64,000 nt of DNA from Tistrella mobilis KA081020-065 (lineage in GTDB: Bacteria > Pseudomonadota > Alphaproteobacteria > Tistrellales > Tistrellaceae), in the NCBI RefSeq assembly GCF_000264455.2, contig NC_017956.1, positions 2,958,001 through 3,022,000 on the forward strand, given 5' to 3'. Position numbers and translations under genes: made by a program. Under the pieces are notes generated by a model. The model searched no databases. It was given only the letters and a program-made list of their open reading frames with translations, and was not told where the DNA came from. Position 1 is the first letter of the stretch. Each line of letters begins with the position of its first letter. Of the stretch, positions 33,218 through 43,983 are shown piece by piece.

Positions 33218-33823
33218 TCAGAGCAGCCGGGCCAGCAGGATCGGCCAGAGAATCGCCATCAGCACGATCAGCGTCACCGCCCCGGAATTGAGGCCAAGGG
33301 TCAGCCGGGTCATGAACCATTCCATGCCGATCAGCGCCGCAAGCGCCAGGGTGGTGAGCAGGCCGGCCAGCGGCGCCGGCAGCACGCCGGCGGTCGCGAT
33401 CACCGCCACCATCACATAGACCTGAACCATCGACAGCCAGTTGCGGGCGACGACATAGGGCACGAAGCCCCGGTCGACACCGGTGCGCCGGGCCAGGATC
33501 AGCAACACCAGGGGAAAGCTCGCCCAGGCGAGGAGATCGACCAGAACATCCCCCAGCAGGCCGAAATGATCGGTGCCGGCGGCCATGGTCGCGATGACGT
33601 CGGCGGCGGCCTCTTCATCGGGCGACGGCGTGGCCGCCCCCTGGCCGGGCACAGGCAGGCTGTAGAGCAGCAGATAGCCGGGGATCGCCAGCAGCAGGGC
33701 CGTGAAGGAGTGCCAGAAACCGCCGACGTCGATCCGCAACAGCTCCAGCGCCCGCCGGTCGAAGCGGGCGAGGCCAAGGCCTCCGCGGATGCCGCGGAGC
33801 AGATCACCGCCCCCGGCGCTCAC
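33218..33823 (-). CDS. Hydrophobic membrane protein of unknown function
   Basis: This 201-aa protein has about five predicted helices: SFTALLLAIPGYLLLYSL, LLVDLLAWASFPLVLLILA, MVQVYVMVAVIATAGVLPAPLAGLLTTLALAALIGMEWF, and AVTLIVLMAILWPILLARLL at the C-terminus. It is vaguely Yip1-like and not recognised. GTG start overlapping the dapE stop by 4 nt (GTGA), so it is translated from the dapD-dapE transcript. No role in lysine synthesis is evident. Confidence 0.75.
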   Translation of the reverse strand: MSAGGGDLLRGIRGGLGLARFDRRALELLRIDVGGFWHSFTALLLAIPGYLLLYSLPVPGQGAATPSPDEEAAADVIATMAAGTDHFGLLGDVLVDLLAWASFPLVLLILARRTGVDRGFVPYVVARNWLSMVQVYVMVAVIATAGVLPAPLAGLLTTLALAALIGMEWFMTRLTLGLNSGAVTLIVLMAILWPILLARLL

Positions 33824-35001
33824 GCTCCGGCCGTGCCGGTCCGGGCGGGCGGCGTCGCCATGTAGTCGGCGATCACCCGCTCGTAGATGCGCGACAGCGC
33901 CTCCAGCGCCGCAACCGGCACCCGCTCGTCGGTCTTGTGCATGGTCTGGCCGATCAGGCCGAATTCGCAGACCGGGCAGTAATCCTTGATGAACCGGGCG
34001 TCCGAGGTGCCGCCGGTGGTCGAAAGATCGGGGTCGAGCCCGGTCTCGGCCTTGACCGCATGGGCCACCAGCGACGAGAACGGCCCCGGCTCGGTGACGA
34101 AGGCATCGCCGGTGATGCGGTAATCCATCTCCCAGCGCCCGCCGACCGCATCGAAACTGCGCCGCAACCAGGCTTCGAGGCTGGCCGGGGTGTGCAGATC
34201 GTTGAAGCGGATGTTGAAGCTCGCCTTCGCAATCCCGGGAATGACGTTGGTCGCCGGGTTGGCGATATCGATGGTGGTGACCTGCAGGCTGGAGGGCTGG
34301 AAATAGGGCGTGCCCTCGTCCAGCTCGTGCTCCACCACACCTGAAAGCATCTTCAGCAGCCGCGGCACCGGGTTGTCGGCGAGATGCGGATAGGCCACAT
34401 GGCCCTGCATGCCATAGACGGTCAGATGGCCGGTGACGCTGCCGCGCCGGCCGATCTTGATCATCTCGCCCAGCCGCATCGGGTTGGTCGGCTCGCCCAC
34501 CAGGCAGTGATCCATGCGCTCGGCCCGCTCGCGCATCCAGCCCAGCATCTTGACCGTGCCGTTGATCGCGTCGCGTTCCTCGTCGCCGGTGATGACCAGC
34601 GCGAGCCGGGGCTTGCCGCCGCCTGCGATATAGCGCGAGACCGCCGCCACGAAGGCTGCGATCGAGCCCTTCATGTCCACGGCCCCGCGGCCGTAGAGAT
34701 GGCCGTCGATCACCTCGGCGCCGAAGGGGTCGACCGTCCAGCCGGCGGCATCGCCCACCGGCACGACATCGGTATGGCCGGCATAGCCCAGCACCGGCAG
34801 ATCGCCGTCGCGATCGCCGATGCAGGCATAGAGATTGTCGACCGGATCCCAGCCCGGCTGTTCGAAGGGCAGCCGATGGCAGGTGAAGCCCAGCCCCTCG
34901 AGTGCCGCCTGGAGCACGTCGAGCGCGCCGGCATCGGCCGGGGTCACGCTCGGCCGGCGGATCAGGTCGCGGGCGAGGTCGAGGGTGTCGATGACGGCCA
35001 T
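33820..35001 (-). CDS. dapE: Succinyl-diaminopimelate desuccinylase
   Basis: Hydrolyses N-succinyl-LL-diaminopimelate in lysine/peptidoglycan synthesis. The 393-aa M20 metallopeptidase has the first metal ligand in VLGYAGHTDVVPVGD, the bridging Asp in YGRGAVDMKGSIAAF, the catalytic Glu in VITGDEERDAINGT, LVGEPTN, and FNIRFNDLHTP in the lid domain. The C-terminal STTGGTSDARFIKDY is dapE-typical. The large frame upstream crosses dapD and is not coding. It follows dapD by 50 bp. Confidence 0.95.
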   Translation of the reverse strand: MAVIDTLDLARDLIRRPSVTPADAGALDVLQAALEGLGFTCHRLPFEQPGWDPVDNLYACIGDRDGDLPVLGYAGHTDVVPVGDAAGWTVDPFGAEVIDGHLYGRGAVDMKGSIAAFVAAVSRYIAGGGKPRLALVITGDEERDAINGTVKMLGWMRERAERMDHCLVGEPTNPMRLGEMIKIGRRGSVTGHLTVYGMQGHVAYPHLADNPVPRLLKMLSGVVEHELDEGTPYFQPSSLQVTTIDIANPATNVIPGIAKASFNIRFNDLHTPASLEAWLRRSFDAVGGRWEMDYRITGDAFVTEPGPFSSLVAHAVKAETGLDPDLSTTGGTSDARFIKDYCPVCEFGLIGQTMHKTDERVPVAALEALSRIYERVIADYMATPPARTGTAGA

Positions 35002-35051
35002 GGGGCGGGGATCCGGTCTGGTTGGACGATCAGGGGCGGCGCGGCCGGCGA

Positions 35052-35918
<867 letters not shown>

Positions 35919-35992
35919 GTCGTCTCCCTCGGGACAGGTTGGGGGGCGCGCAGGCGCGCACGGATCGCAGTTTAGGCCGCGCGGGGCGGGTG

Positions 35993-36760
35993 TCAACGTG
36001 CGCTCCCATCCTGTTCTGCCGTATCCAGATGGGCGAGATAGGCCTCCAGCCAGAGCGACAGGTCCGGCGACACCCAGTCGATGTGATCGCCCTTCGATCC
36101 CAGCAGCGAGAACGGCTCTCCGGTATTGATCCAGACCGTGCGCATGCCCAGCGCCGCCGCCGGGGCGAGATTGCGGGCACTGTCTTCGAACAGCACCGCG
36201 GTCGCGGCGTCGACGCCGTAGCGGCTGCAGAACAGGTCGTAGACTTCGGGCGCAGGCTTGGGCACGAAATCGGCGGCGACGATGTCGAAGATCGCCTCGA
36301 ACCGGTCGACAATACCCATGCGGGTCAGGATGCGGTCGGCATGGGCGGTGGAACCGGCGGTGAACACCAGCTTGCGCCCCGGCAGCCGGTCGATCGCCGC
36401 CCCGAGTTCGGGCGCCGGCGGCAGCACCGAGACGTCGATGTCGTGGACATAGTTCAGATAGTCATGCGGATCCAGGCCGTGGCGGAGCATCAGCCCGCGC
36501 AGCGTGGAGCCGTGGGCGCGGAAATAATCGCGCTGGAGGGTCAGCGCCGCCTCGCGGTCGAGCGAAAAGCTCTCCATGATGAAGGCGGTCATCCGGCGGT
36601 GGACTTGATCGAACAGCCGCGAGCCAGCCGCATACAGGGTATTGTCCAGATCGAAGATCCAGGTATCGACATGGTCGAGCGCCGACCAGTCCAGGCCCGG
36701 TTTCAGAGCGACGGGCCCGAGCAGGCTGTCCTCCGGGGGTGTGGATGGGGTATGAGTCAT
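35993..36760 (-). CDS. HAD-family pyrimidine 5'-nucleotidase
   Basis: This 255-aa HAD phosphatase of the SDT1/PPA1-like pyrimidine 5'-nucleotidase family is frequent next to dapD in alphaproteobacteria. Motif I is [21 protein letters not shown] with the nucleophile Asp, motif [17 protein letters not shown], motif III the Lys of [15 protein letters not shown], and motif [18 protein letters not shown]. The ATG at 36760 has GAGGAA upstream. It is first in a cluster with dapD, dapE and the membrane protein. Confidence 0.9.
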   Translation of the reverse strand: MTHTPSTPPEDSLLGPVALKPGLDWSALDHVDTWIFDLDNTLYAAGSRLFDQVHRRMTAFIMESFSLDREAALTLQRDYFRAHGSTLRGLMLRHGLDPHDYLNYVHDIDVSVLPPAPELGAAIDRLPGRKLVFTAGSTAHADRILTRMGIVDRFEAIFDIVAADFVPKPAPEVYDLFCSRYGVDAATAVLFEDSARNLAPAAALGMRTVWINTGEPFSLLGSKGDHIDWVSPDLSLWLEAYLAHLDTAEQDGSAR

Positions 36761-36916
36761 CGGCTGCGGTTCCTCGAAGCGAAGGAGATCCTGCGCGGGC
36801 CCGCCGCCCGCACATCCCGGATACGACGTTAAGGCTTCCTTGACGCACGTTGGAGATATACTTGGCCACGTTCCTGGCGGAAGATCGGGGGACGAGGTTT
36901 TCGAGACAAGGGTCCG

Positions 36917-38593
36917 ATGTCCCGGCAGAGCGTGCAGACGCCAGAGCCCATTCGCAGTCTGAAGCAGGAACGCGACCGTTTCGTCGCGCTGGCCTTTACG
37001 GCTGCCGATATCCTGCTCGAACTGGACGAGGCACGGATCATCCGTTTCGTGGCCGGCGCCACCTCGGGCCTGCTGGGCCGTGACCAGGACCGGCTGATCG
37101 GCGTGGCGCTGGAAGAGCTGGTGGCGGAAGACGACCGGCGGATGGTCACCGCCGTGCTGGACCGCCCCGGCGTCGCCGGCCGCTTCGAAGCGGTGATGGT
37201 GCGGCTGGCCAACCCGCATTCCGCCGTCACGCGGCGCGCGATCGTCAGTGGCTATCGGCTGCCGGATCTGGGCGGCCATTATTTTCTGGCCCTGTCGCTG
37301 CCCAAATACATGGTCGCGACCGACGTGTCGACCGAGGCGCGCGACGTGGAGACCGGCCTGATCTCGGCCCGGTCCTTCGCCCAGATCGCCAAACATCGCC
37401 AGCAGGAAGCCAATGATATCGGCTCCAACTACGAGATGACCCTGCTGCATCTCGAACGGTTTGGCCTGCTGCGCCAGCAGCTCGACCGGTCGCTGACCGA
37501 CGAGTTCATGGCCAATCTGACCAGCCTGCTGCGCGCCAATTCGGTGGTGGGCGACAGCGCCGCCCGGCTGGATCAGGACACCTACAGCGTCATCCACGGC
37601 GCCGAGACCGATGTCGCCAAGCTCCGCGAACAGGTGAGCAAGCTGGCCCGCACCGTCGACCCGAAGGGCGATGTGCTGGGCCTGCGCATGGCGACCATGC
37701 CGCTGGACGGTGCGGAACTGGGTTCTACCGATGTCGCACGCGCGATCAGCTTCGTGGCCGAACAGCTGAAGGAACGCAAGCTGTCGGGCCGGATCAACAG
37801 CCTGCGCCGCCAGCATGGCGAGATGGTCGACGACACCGCCCGGCGGATTTCGGAATATCGCGGCATCATCCGCCGGAGGGATTTCCGGGTGGCGCTGCAG
37901 CCGATCGTGGATCTGGCTTCTCGTCAGGTTGAGCATTACGAGGCACTGCTGCGGCTGAAACGGGTCGATGAAAGCCCGTTCGAGGTGATCACTTTCGCCG
38001 AGCAGGCCGGCTTCATCGAGGAATTCGACCTCGCCATCTGCCGGATGGTGATCGACAAGATCAAGCGCGCCGAGCAGCGCAGCCAGGTGCTGCGGCTCGC
38101 GGTCAATCTGTCGGCGCGATCGATCGAGAGCGAGAGCTTCGTGATCGCCTTCAACAAGCTGCTGGCGACGCTGGGCCCCATGCGCGACCGGCTGATGTTC
38201 GAGGTGACGGAAACCGCGCGGATCGACGATCTGGGCCGCGCCAACGCCTTCCTGCAGGATCTCCGCCGCGCTGGCCACCGGGTCTGCCTGGACGACTTCG
38301 GATCGGGCCAGGCCTCGTTCCAGTATCTGCGGTCGCTGAAGGTCGATCTGGTCAAGATCGACGGATCCTATGTGCGCAACGCGTTGAAGACCGATGACGA
38401 CCGCAAGTTCCTGCGCGCGATCATTCAATTGTGCAACAGCCTGGGTATCATCACCGTCGGTGAAATGATCGAGAACGAAGCCACGGCCAATTTCCTGCGC
38501 TCCAACGGCGTGCAATACGGACAGGGGTATCTGTTCGGACGGCCATCCGTGGACATCTCGGACTTCCATGAACAGAATACCACACAAAAATAA
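36917..38593 (+). CDS. EAL-domain cyclic-di-GMP phosphodiesterase-like protein
   Basis: This is a 558-aa soluble signalling protein. Residues 15-135 look PAS-like (RFVALAFTAADILLELDEARIIRFVAGATSGLLGRDQDRLIG). Residues 140-300 are a helical or degenerate-GGDEF linker without a GGDEF signature. From about 320 the EAL domain has YEALLRLKR (EALLR), AVNLSARSI, FEVTETARIDDLGRA and CLDDFGSGQASFQYLRSLKVDLVKIDG. Key metal and catalytic residues (the E of EAL, the N of NLS, ET, DDFGSG, K) appear present, so activity is likely. No membrane segments. The globin-coupled chemoreceptor follows. Confidence 0.88.
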   Translation: MSRQSVQTPEPIRSLKQERDRFVALAFTAADILLELDEARIIRFVAGATSGLLGRDQDRLIGVALEELVAEDDRRMVTAVLDRPGVAGRFEAVMVRLANPHSAVTRRAIVSGYRLPDLGGHYFLALSLPKYMVATDVSTEARDVETGLISARSFAQIAKHRQQEANDIGSNYEMTLLHLERFGLLRQQLDRSLTDEFMANLTSLLRANSVVGDSAARLDQDTYSVIHGAETDVAKLREQVSKLARTVDPKGDVLGLRMATMPLDGAELGSTDVARAISFVAEQLKERKLSGRINSLRRQHGEMVDDTARRISEYRGIIRRRDFRVALQPIVDLASRQVEHYEALLRLKRVDESPFEVITFAEQAGFIEEFDLAICRMVIDKIKRAEQRSQVLRLAVNLSARSIESESFVIAFNKLLATLGPMRDRLMFEVTETARIDDLGRANAFLQDLRRAGHRVCLDDFGSGQASFQYLRSLKVDLVKIDGSYVRNALKTDDDRKFLRAIIQLCNSLGIITVGEMIENEATANFLRSNGVQYGQGYLFGRPSVDISDFHEQNTTQK

Positions 38594-38891
38594 GCGGTAA
38601 TTTATCTACGTATTTCTGCCGACCGTCTGCAAAGACCTCCGTCTTCATTTTCTAGCAAGTTTTCTGGTGTTAGATAGATCTCACCACCCTCATGAACGAC
38701 CACCCCTTCGCGCCTCGAGAACTGGTTGAGATCATCATGAATTGATCTCCTGGTGAGACTATGGGCAAATCGCCACAGCCGACGGTTTTCTCATGACATC
38801 GGTACATCGACCTTGTCATGTTGCGGCGTCGAACGATCTCAGCACCGGCCGATAGGGTAGACCTTCTAGTTGCGAGACGGGACCGGGCCCC
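38594..38891. other. AT-richer 298-bp intergenic region with inverted repeats
   Basis: No gene is supported here. GAGATCA (38728-38734) pairs with TGATCTC (38743-38749), and CATGACA (38792-38798) with TGTCATG (38814-38820). The region holds the end of the EAL transcript and the promoter of the chemoreceptor. Reverse-strand open frames lack RBSs. Confidence 0.5.
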
Positions 38892-40247
38892 ATGAGCCTC
38901 CAGACGCTTGACGACGATGAGCGCCGCCGCTGTGCGGCCTTTGACCTGACCGATGACGATCTGAACGCTCTGGCCGCGTACCGGCCGCGGGTTCAGCAGC
39001 GGCTTCCTGCCCTGCTGGATGCGCTGCACGTGCGTTTCGCACCCTGGCCCGAAATTCAGGCCGCGCTAAAGGATCCGGAGGTTCACGCCATTCGTCTGGC
39101 CCATTGGAGCCGGGCCGCCGGCGGCCAGATCGACAACGGCTTCGCCGCCTCGGCCCGCAGCCTCGCCTCGGCCTTCTACGACCATGGTGTGCCGGGCTAT
39201 GCGGTCGCGATCTGTCATTCCACGGTCTCGCGCGCCATCATCGAGGACATCTCCGCCACCGGAACCGGCGGCGGCCTGTTCGGCCACAACCGGCGCCGCA
39301 ACGGCGATGCCGCCTTCGCCACGGCCCTGTCGAAAATCGCCTGGCTGGATCTGGAACTTCTGCTGGAGACCTATGCCGAAGCCGAAGCGTCGAAGCGCGC
39401 CCAGGTGATCGAGGGGTTGGCCGGCAGTTTCGATCGCCAGATGGGGCGCGTGGTCTCGGCCATGGGCCAGGCGTCCCAGGATGCCGATGCCGCCAGCCGC
39501 CGCATGGCCGAGACAGCGGTCCGGGCGCTCGACGACGCGTCGAAGGCCGCGGACATCGCCCGTGATGCCGCCGGCAACGTCCAGGCCGTGGCCAGCGCCA
39601 CCGAGGAACTGGCGGCCTCGGTCGCCGAGGTCGGCAGCCGCGTGGCACAGTCTGCCGCCATGGCGACCCGCGCAGTGGAGGATGCAAAGCGCACCGATGC
39701 AGTGGTCCGCACCCTGGCCGAGACCGCCCAGCGGATCGACGAGGTGGTCACGCTGATCAGCAGCATCGCCCAGCAGACCAATCTTCTGGCGCTCAACGCC
39801 ACGATCGAGGCGGCGCGGGCCGGCGAGGCCGGCAAGGGCTTTGCTGTAGTCGCGGGCGAAGTGAAGACCCTGGCCAACCAGACGGCCACGGCGACCGACG
39901 ATATCGGCCGCCAGATCGCCCAGGTCCAGCAGGCGACGCGTGACGCCGTGGAGGCGATCAGCGCCATCACCAGCGGCATCGGCGAGATCGACGCCATTTC
40001 GACCTCGGTGGCCGCCGCCGTCGAGGAACAGGTTGCCACCACCCGCGAAATCGCCCGTGCCGTGGCCGATGCCGCCCGGGGCAATCACCGCGTGTCGGAG
40101 CTGATGGACGGGCTGCAAGCCGGATCCGGCACCAGCCGCGCCGCGGCCGGCGAAGTGAACACGGCCATGGCGATGCTGACCGACCAGTCGCAGCATCTGC
40201 GCCAGGCGGTGGACGCCTTCCTCGACGAGGTCCGCAAGACCTCCTGA
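38892..40247 (+). CDS. Globin-coupled methyl-accepting chemotaxis protein
   Basis: This 451-aa soluble chemoreceptor probably senses O2 or another gas. The N-terminal 160 residues are protoglobin-like: [33 protein letters not shown], then [23 protein letters not shown], whose histidines are candidates for the haem-proximal ligand, and [16 protein letters not shown]. There is no transmembrane helix. The signalling domain has [15 protein letters not shown] and the hairpin tip [52 protein letters not shown], fully canonical. No che genes are adjacent, so it must plug into a distant array. Confidence 0.9.
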   Translation: MSLQTLDDDERRRCAAFDLTDDDLNALAAYRPRVQQRLPALLDALHVRFAPWPEIQAALKDPEVHAIRLAHWSRAAGGQIDNGFAASARSLASAFYDHGVPGYAVAICHSTVSRAIIEDISATGTGGGLFGHNRRRNGDAAFATALSKIAWLDLELLLETYAEAEASKRAQVIEGLAGSFDRQMGRVVSAMGQASQDADAASRRMAETAVRALDDASKAADIARDAAGNVQAVASATEELAASVAEVGSRVAQSAAMATRAVEDAKRTDAVVRTLAETAQRIDEVVTLISSIAQQTNLLALNATIEAARAGEAGKGFAVVAGEVKTLANQTATATDDIGRQIAQVQQATRDAVEAISAITSGIGEIDAISTSVAAAVEEQVATTREIARAVADAARGNHRVSELMDGLQAGSGTSRAAAGEVNTAMAMLTDQSQHLRQAVDAFLDEVRKTS

Positions 40248-40271
40248 CCGGTCGCAAACTCTGCTGCCGCC

Positions 40272-40314
40272 AAAAAAGAGAGGCGCCGATCCGTCGGCGC
40301 CTCCCTTCTTTTTC
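40272..40314 (+). terminator. Rho-independent terminator, probably bidirectional
   Basis: GAGGCGCCGA (40280-40289) and TCGGCGCCTC (40294-40303) form a perfect 10-bp stem with a TCCG loop, followed by a T-rich tract (cccttcttttt) and preceded by an A-run. It can end both the chemoreceptor (plus) and argB (minus) transcripts. Confidence 0.9.
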
Positions 40315-40343
40315 CAGCCCCGGAGCCCCGTCGCGATCAGCCC

Positions 40344-41261
40344 TCAGGCGTGGATCAGCGTGCCGATGCCGCGATGGGTGAAGGTCTCCAGCATCATGCC
40401 ATGGGCGACCCGGCCATCCAGGATCACCGCCGCTTCGGTCGAGCCCTCGACCGCGGCGATGCAGGTCTCGACCTTCGGGATCATGCCGCCGGTGATGGTG
40501 CCGTCGGCCATGTAGCGGCGGGCCTCGGCCACGCTCATATCCGAGATCAGATTGCCTTCCTTGTCGAGCACGCCCGGCACGTCGGTCAGCATCAGCAGCC
40601 GGCGCGCCTGGACGGCGGCGGCGATGGCGCCGGCCGCGGTGTCGGCATTGATGTTGAAGGTCTCACCCTTGGCACCGACGCCCACCGGCGCGATCACCGG
40701 GATCATGTCGGACTGGGCGATGGTGGTGATGACCTTGTCGTTGATCTCGGTCGGCTCCCCCACGAAGCCCAGATCCAGGATCCGTTCGATATTGCTGTCG
40801 GGGTCGCGCTTGGTGCGGCGCAGCTTCTCGGCCCGGATCAGGTTGCCGTCCTTGCCGCAGATGCCGATGGCGGTGCCGCCGGCCGCGTTGATCGCGCCCA
40901 CGATCTGCTTGTTGATCGAGCCGGCCAGCACCATCTCGACCACCTCGACCGTCGCCTTGTCGGTGACGCGCAGCCCGTCGACGAAGCTGGAGGTGATCTT
41001 CAGCCGCTCCAGCATCTGGCCGATCTGCGGCCCGCCGCCATGGACCACCACCGGGTTGATGCCCACCTGCTTCAGCAGCACGATGTCGCGCGCGAAGGTT
41101 TCGGCCAGGCTCTCGTCACCCATGGCATGGCCGCCATATTTGATGACGAAGGTGCTGCCGGAATGACGGCGCAGATAGGGCAGCGCGTCCGAAATCGTCG
41201 CGGCCGTCCGCAGCCAGTGCTTGGTGTCCGAGATCGAATTGGGGGTCTTGGAGGTGCTCAT
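40344..41261 (-). CDS. argB: Acetylglutamate kinase
   Basis: Phosphorylates N-acetylglutamate in arginine synthesis. The 305-aa protein has [43 protein letters not shown] (Lys and GGGP of the amino-acid-kinase fold), [48 protein letters not shown], and [40 protein letters not shown] lies ten bases before the ATG at 41261; the frame to 41393 is an unsupported extension. Downstream of engB as in many alphaproteobacteria. Confidence 0.95.
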   Translation of the reverse strand: MSTSKTPNSISDTKHWLRTAATISDALPYLRRHSGSTFVIKYGGHAMGDESLAETFARDIVLLKQVGINPVVVHGGGPQIGQMLERLKITSSFVDGLRVTDKATVEVVEMVLAGSINKQIVGAINAAGGTAIGICGKDGNLIRAEKLRRTKRDPDSNIERILDLGFVGEPTEINDKVITTIAQSDMIPVIAPVGVGAKGETFNINADTAAGAIAAAVQARRLLMLTDVPGVLDKEGNLISDMSVAEARRYMADGTITGGMIPKVETCIAAVEGSTEAAVILDGRVAHGMMLETFTHRGIGTLIHA

Positions 41262-41310
41262 GCGGCGGCGCTCCTGAAAGACTGCGGGTGGCAGGCCCAA
41301 GCTTCGTGAC

Positions 41311-41337
41311 GGCCGGCCCCTGAGGGGCCGGCCTTTT
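41311..41337 (+). terminator. Terminator-shaped hairpin between engB and argB, U-run on the plus strand
   Basis: GGCCGGCCCC (41311-41320) and GGGGCCGGCC (41324-41333) make a perfect 10-bp stem with a 3-nt loop, followed by TTTT on the plus strand. Both flanking genes are on the minus strand, so as a terminator it would act on antisense transcripts; on the minus strand it could only pause or stabilise. Confidence 0.55.
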
Positions 41338-41438
41338 CCAAGCCGGGACCATACGCCGAACCGGGCGGCGCGAAAACCGCCGGATGACGACAAAATGCGC
41401 GACGCCCCCGGAAAATGCGCGACGTCCGGGGCGATGGT

Positions 41439-42104
41439 TCAGCCGCCCTGATTGTTTTCGAGCAGCAGCCGGGCGATCGCGGCGCGCAGCGTCTCCATGC
41501 CGCGCATCTTGCGGCTGCTGGTGACGATGACCTCAGGATAGGCCGCCACATGGCGGCGCAGCTCGGTCTCGATCGCCTGCAGCCGCTTCGCCAGCACCGG
41601 CGCCTTTTCCTTGTCGGCCTTGGTCACGACCACCTGATAGCTCACCGCCGCATCGTCGAGCAGCTTGAACACCTCGCGGTCGTTCTCCTTCACGCCGTGG
41701 CGACCGTCGATCAGCACATAGACCCGGGCAAGATTGCTGCGGCCGCGCAGATACGAGAACACCATCTTCTGCCAGGCCTTGACCATGGCCTTGGGCGCCT
41801 CGGCATAGCCATAGCCGGGCATGTCGACCATCATCATCCGGTCGGCAAAGCGGAAGAAGTTGAGCTGCTGGGTGCGGCCGGGGGTGTTCGAGACGCGGGC
41901 CAGGTTGCCGCGCTCGGTCAGCGCGTTGATCAGGCTCGACTTGCCGACATTGGACCGGCCGGCAAAGGCGATCTCGGGCAGTTCGTCGGGCGGCAGATCG
42001 CGCAGGCTGGCAGCCCCCATCACGAAGGAGACGGGCCCGAGCAGGAGGGTCCGCCCGGCCTGTACGAGGTCGGGATCCAGCGCATCGGTTGCGAGATCGA
42101 TCAC
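41439..42104 (-). CDS. engB: Ribosome biogenesis GTPase EngB/YihA
   Basis: This 221-aa GTPase is needed for late 50S assembly. G1 is EIAFAGRSNVGKSSLINALTER, G2/G3 are seen in NTPGRTQQLNFFRF and MVDMPGYGYAEAPK, and G4 is VVTKADKE. GTG start whose first bases overlap the stop of a 44-codon upstream frame (GTGA). It sits between yidC and argB. Confidence 0.94.
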   Translation of the reverse strand: MIDLATDALDPDLVQAGRTLLLGPVSFVMGAASLRDLPPDELPEIAFAGRSNVGKSSLINALTERGNLARVSNTPGRTQQLNFFRFADRMMMVDMPGYGYAEAPKAMVKAWQKMVFSYLRGRSNLARVYVLIDGRHGVKENDREVFKLLDDAAVSYQVVVTKADKEKAPVLAKRLQAIETELRRHVAAYPEVIVTSSRKMRGMETLRAAIARLLLENNQGG

Positions 42105-42235
42105 GTCCGGTTCGGACGCAGCCCCCCCGAAACCGGAACCCCGGCCGCTTCCGCGGCCGGGGTCGGGGTGGTCGCAACGGTCTCCGGGGAGATGTCGGGA
42201 CCGCCGTCCCGCGTCTGATCTGGTCCGGCGTTCAT
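42101..42235 (-). CDS. Possible 44-aa leader ORF coupled to engB
   Basis: ATG at 42235 with GAGGAG eight bases upstream, encoding MNAGPDQTRDGGPDISPETVATTP... and ending in ...GLRPNRT. The stop overlaps the engB GTG by four bases. It is low-complexity (Pro/Ala/Gly/Thr) and resembles no family. It may be a real small protein, a translational leader for engB, or an N-terminal engB extension lost by frameshift. It lies in the 172-bp yidC-engB gap. Confidence 0.4.
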   Translation of the reverse strand: MNAGPDQTRDGGPDISPETVATTPTPAAEAAGVPVSGGLRPNRT

Positions 42236-42276
42236 CTCCGGCACTCCTCGGATGGTTCGGGTGATGGCGGACGTCG

Positions 42277-43983
42277 TCAGACCTTGACGCCCATCCGCCG
42301 CATGATCAGCCACTGCTGACCGATCGAGAGCAGGTTGTTCCAGGTCCAGTAGATCACCAGACCGGCGGGGAAGCCCGCGAACAGGAACAGGAACATCACC
42401 GGCAGGAACATCATGATCTTCGCCTGCGTCGGATCGGCCGGCGCGGGGTTCAGCTTCTGCTGAAGGAACATGGTGAAGGCCATGAGCACCGGCCAGATGC
42501 CGATCGCCAGGAAGTGCGGCGGGGTATAGGGCAGCAGGCCGAAGAGGTTGGTGATGTAGAGCGGGTCGGGTGCCGACAGGTCGTGAATCCAGCCGAAGAA
42601 GGGCTTGTGCCGCATCTCGATGGTCACGAACAGCACCTTGTAGAGCGCGAAGAAGACCGGGATCTGGACCAGGATCGGCAGGCAGCCGGCGGCCGGATTG
42701 ACCTTCTGCTTCTTGTAGAGGCCCATCATCTCCTGATTGAGACGGACCTTGTCATCCTTGTAGCGCTCGCGCAGCTTCACCAGTTCCGGCTGCAGCTTCT
42801 TCATCTTGCTCATCGCCACATAGGACTTGTTGGCAAGCGGGAAGAAGAGCGCCTTGGTGCAGAGCGTCAGGATCAGGATGGAGATGCCGAGATTGCCGAC
42901 GATGCTCTCGATCCAGAGCAGAACCAGGAAGATCGGCTTGGTCAGGAAGTAGAACCAGCCGAAATCGATCGCCAGGTCGAAGTTCTTGATGCCGAGTGCG
43001 TCGCCATAGCCATCCAGAACGTCCAGTTCCTTGGCGCCGGCAAAAACCCGCGACACGGTGCTGGCGGTCGCACCGGGTGCGACCTCGCGGACGCTGCCCA
43101 GATAGTCGACCTGATATTTGGGCGTGGTGCCGACCACCGAATGGCCGAAGCGTGCGGTCACCGCCTCGGACTGATCAGGAATCACGGCGGCCAGCCAGTA
43201 CTTGTCGGTGATGCCGAACCAGCCGCCGGTCGAGCTGGCCGAGACCGGCTGCTGCTGTTCGGCCAGATCCTTGTACTTGTATTCCTTGAGGGTGCCGTCG
43301 ACGACGCCGAGCGGACCTTCATGCAGGATGTAGTAGCCGAGCGTCTGCGGCGTGCCGCTGCGCGAGACCAGCGAATAGGGGTAGAGCGTGACCGCCGCGT
43401 CGCCGGTGTTCGTCACCTTGTCGGTGACGGTGAACATATAGTTGGCGTCGATCGCGATCTGGCGCTCGAACACCAGCCCCTGGCCGTTGTCCCAGGTCAG
43501 CGTCACCGGATGTTCAGGCGTCAGCGGCTTGTCGTCGGCCGGCGTCCAGACCGTCTCCGCGCCCGGCAGCTTCACGTCGTTGGATGAGGCGACCCAGCCG
43601 GTCTGGGTGTAATAGGCGGCCTTGGTGCCGAGCGGCGAGAGCAGCTCGATCCGCGGCGAGGTCTGATCGACCGTCTCGTGATAGTCGACCAGGGCGACAT
43701 CGTCGATCCGGCCGCCTTCCAGGCTGATCGAGCCCGACACGCGCGGCGCATCGATCTTCACCCGCGGATCACGGGCCAGCGCCGCTTCGCGGTCGAGCGG
43801 CGCGGGGGCCGCAGGCGTCGCACCGGGGGCCGAGGGCGCCGAGCCGCCGGCGGTCGCCGGGGCTTCGGTCGACACGGCTTCGGCAGGCTGCTGCGGCTTC
43901 GGCTGCGGGACCAGGAGGTAGTAACCGAAGAGGATCGCGATCATCAGGACCATCGCGATCATCAGGTTGCGCTGTTCAGGCAT
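42277..43983 (-). CDS. yidC: Membrane protein insertase YidC
   Basis: This 568-aa Sec-associated and independent insertase has a first helix [23 protein letters not shown] and a Pro/Ala linker. The large periplasmic domain (about 70-340) has [20 protein letters not shown] and [19 protein letters not shown]. The C-terminal five-helix core has [67 protein letters not shown], with the Arg in the groove region. Start at 43983 is preferred over 44019 because of AGGTGAGG. Overlaps yidD by 8 nt. Confidence 0.96.
   Translation of the reverse strand: MPEQRNLMIAMVLMIAILFGYYLLVPQPKPQQPAEAVSTEAPATAGGSAPSAPGATPAAPAPLDREAALARDPRVKIDAPRVSGSISLEGGRIDDVALVDYHETVDQTSPRIELLSPLGTKAAYYTQTGWVASSNDVKLPGAETVWTPADDKPLTPEHPVTLTWDNGQGLVFERQIAIDANYMFTVTDKVTNTGDAAVTLYPYSLVSRSGTPQTLGYYILHEGPLGVVDGTLKEYKYKDLAEQQQPVSASSTGGWFGITDKYWLAAVIPDQSEAVTARFGHSVVGTTPKYQVDYLGSVREVAPGATASTVSRVFAGAKELDVLDGYGDALGIKNFDLAIDFGWFYFLTKPIFLVLLWIESIVGNLGISILILTLCTKALFFPLANKSYVAMSKMKKLQPELVKLRERYKDDKVRLNQEMMGLYKKQKVNPAAGCLPILVQIPVFFALYKVLFVTIEMRHKPFFGWIHDLSAPDPLYITNLFGLLPYTPPHFLAIGIWPVLMAFTMFLQQKLNPAPADPTQAKIMMFLPVMFLFLFAGFPAGLVIYWTWNNLLSIGQQWLIMRRMGVKV

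Noticed and set aside
36761-38587. In-frame extension of the nucleotidase opposite the EAL gene
   Set aside because: The EAL domain on the plus strand is complete; the HAD protein starts naturally at 36760.
38670-39029. 119-aa minus-strand ORF between the EAL and chemoreceptor genes
   Set aside because: No RBS or recognisable motif, and it overlaps the chemoreceptor start.
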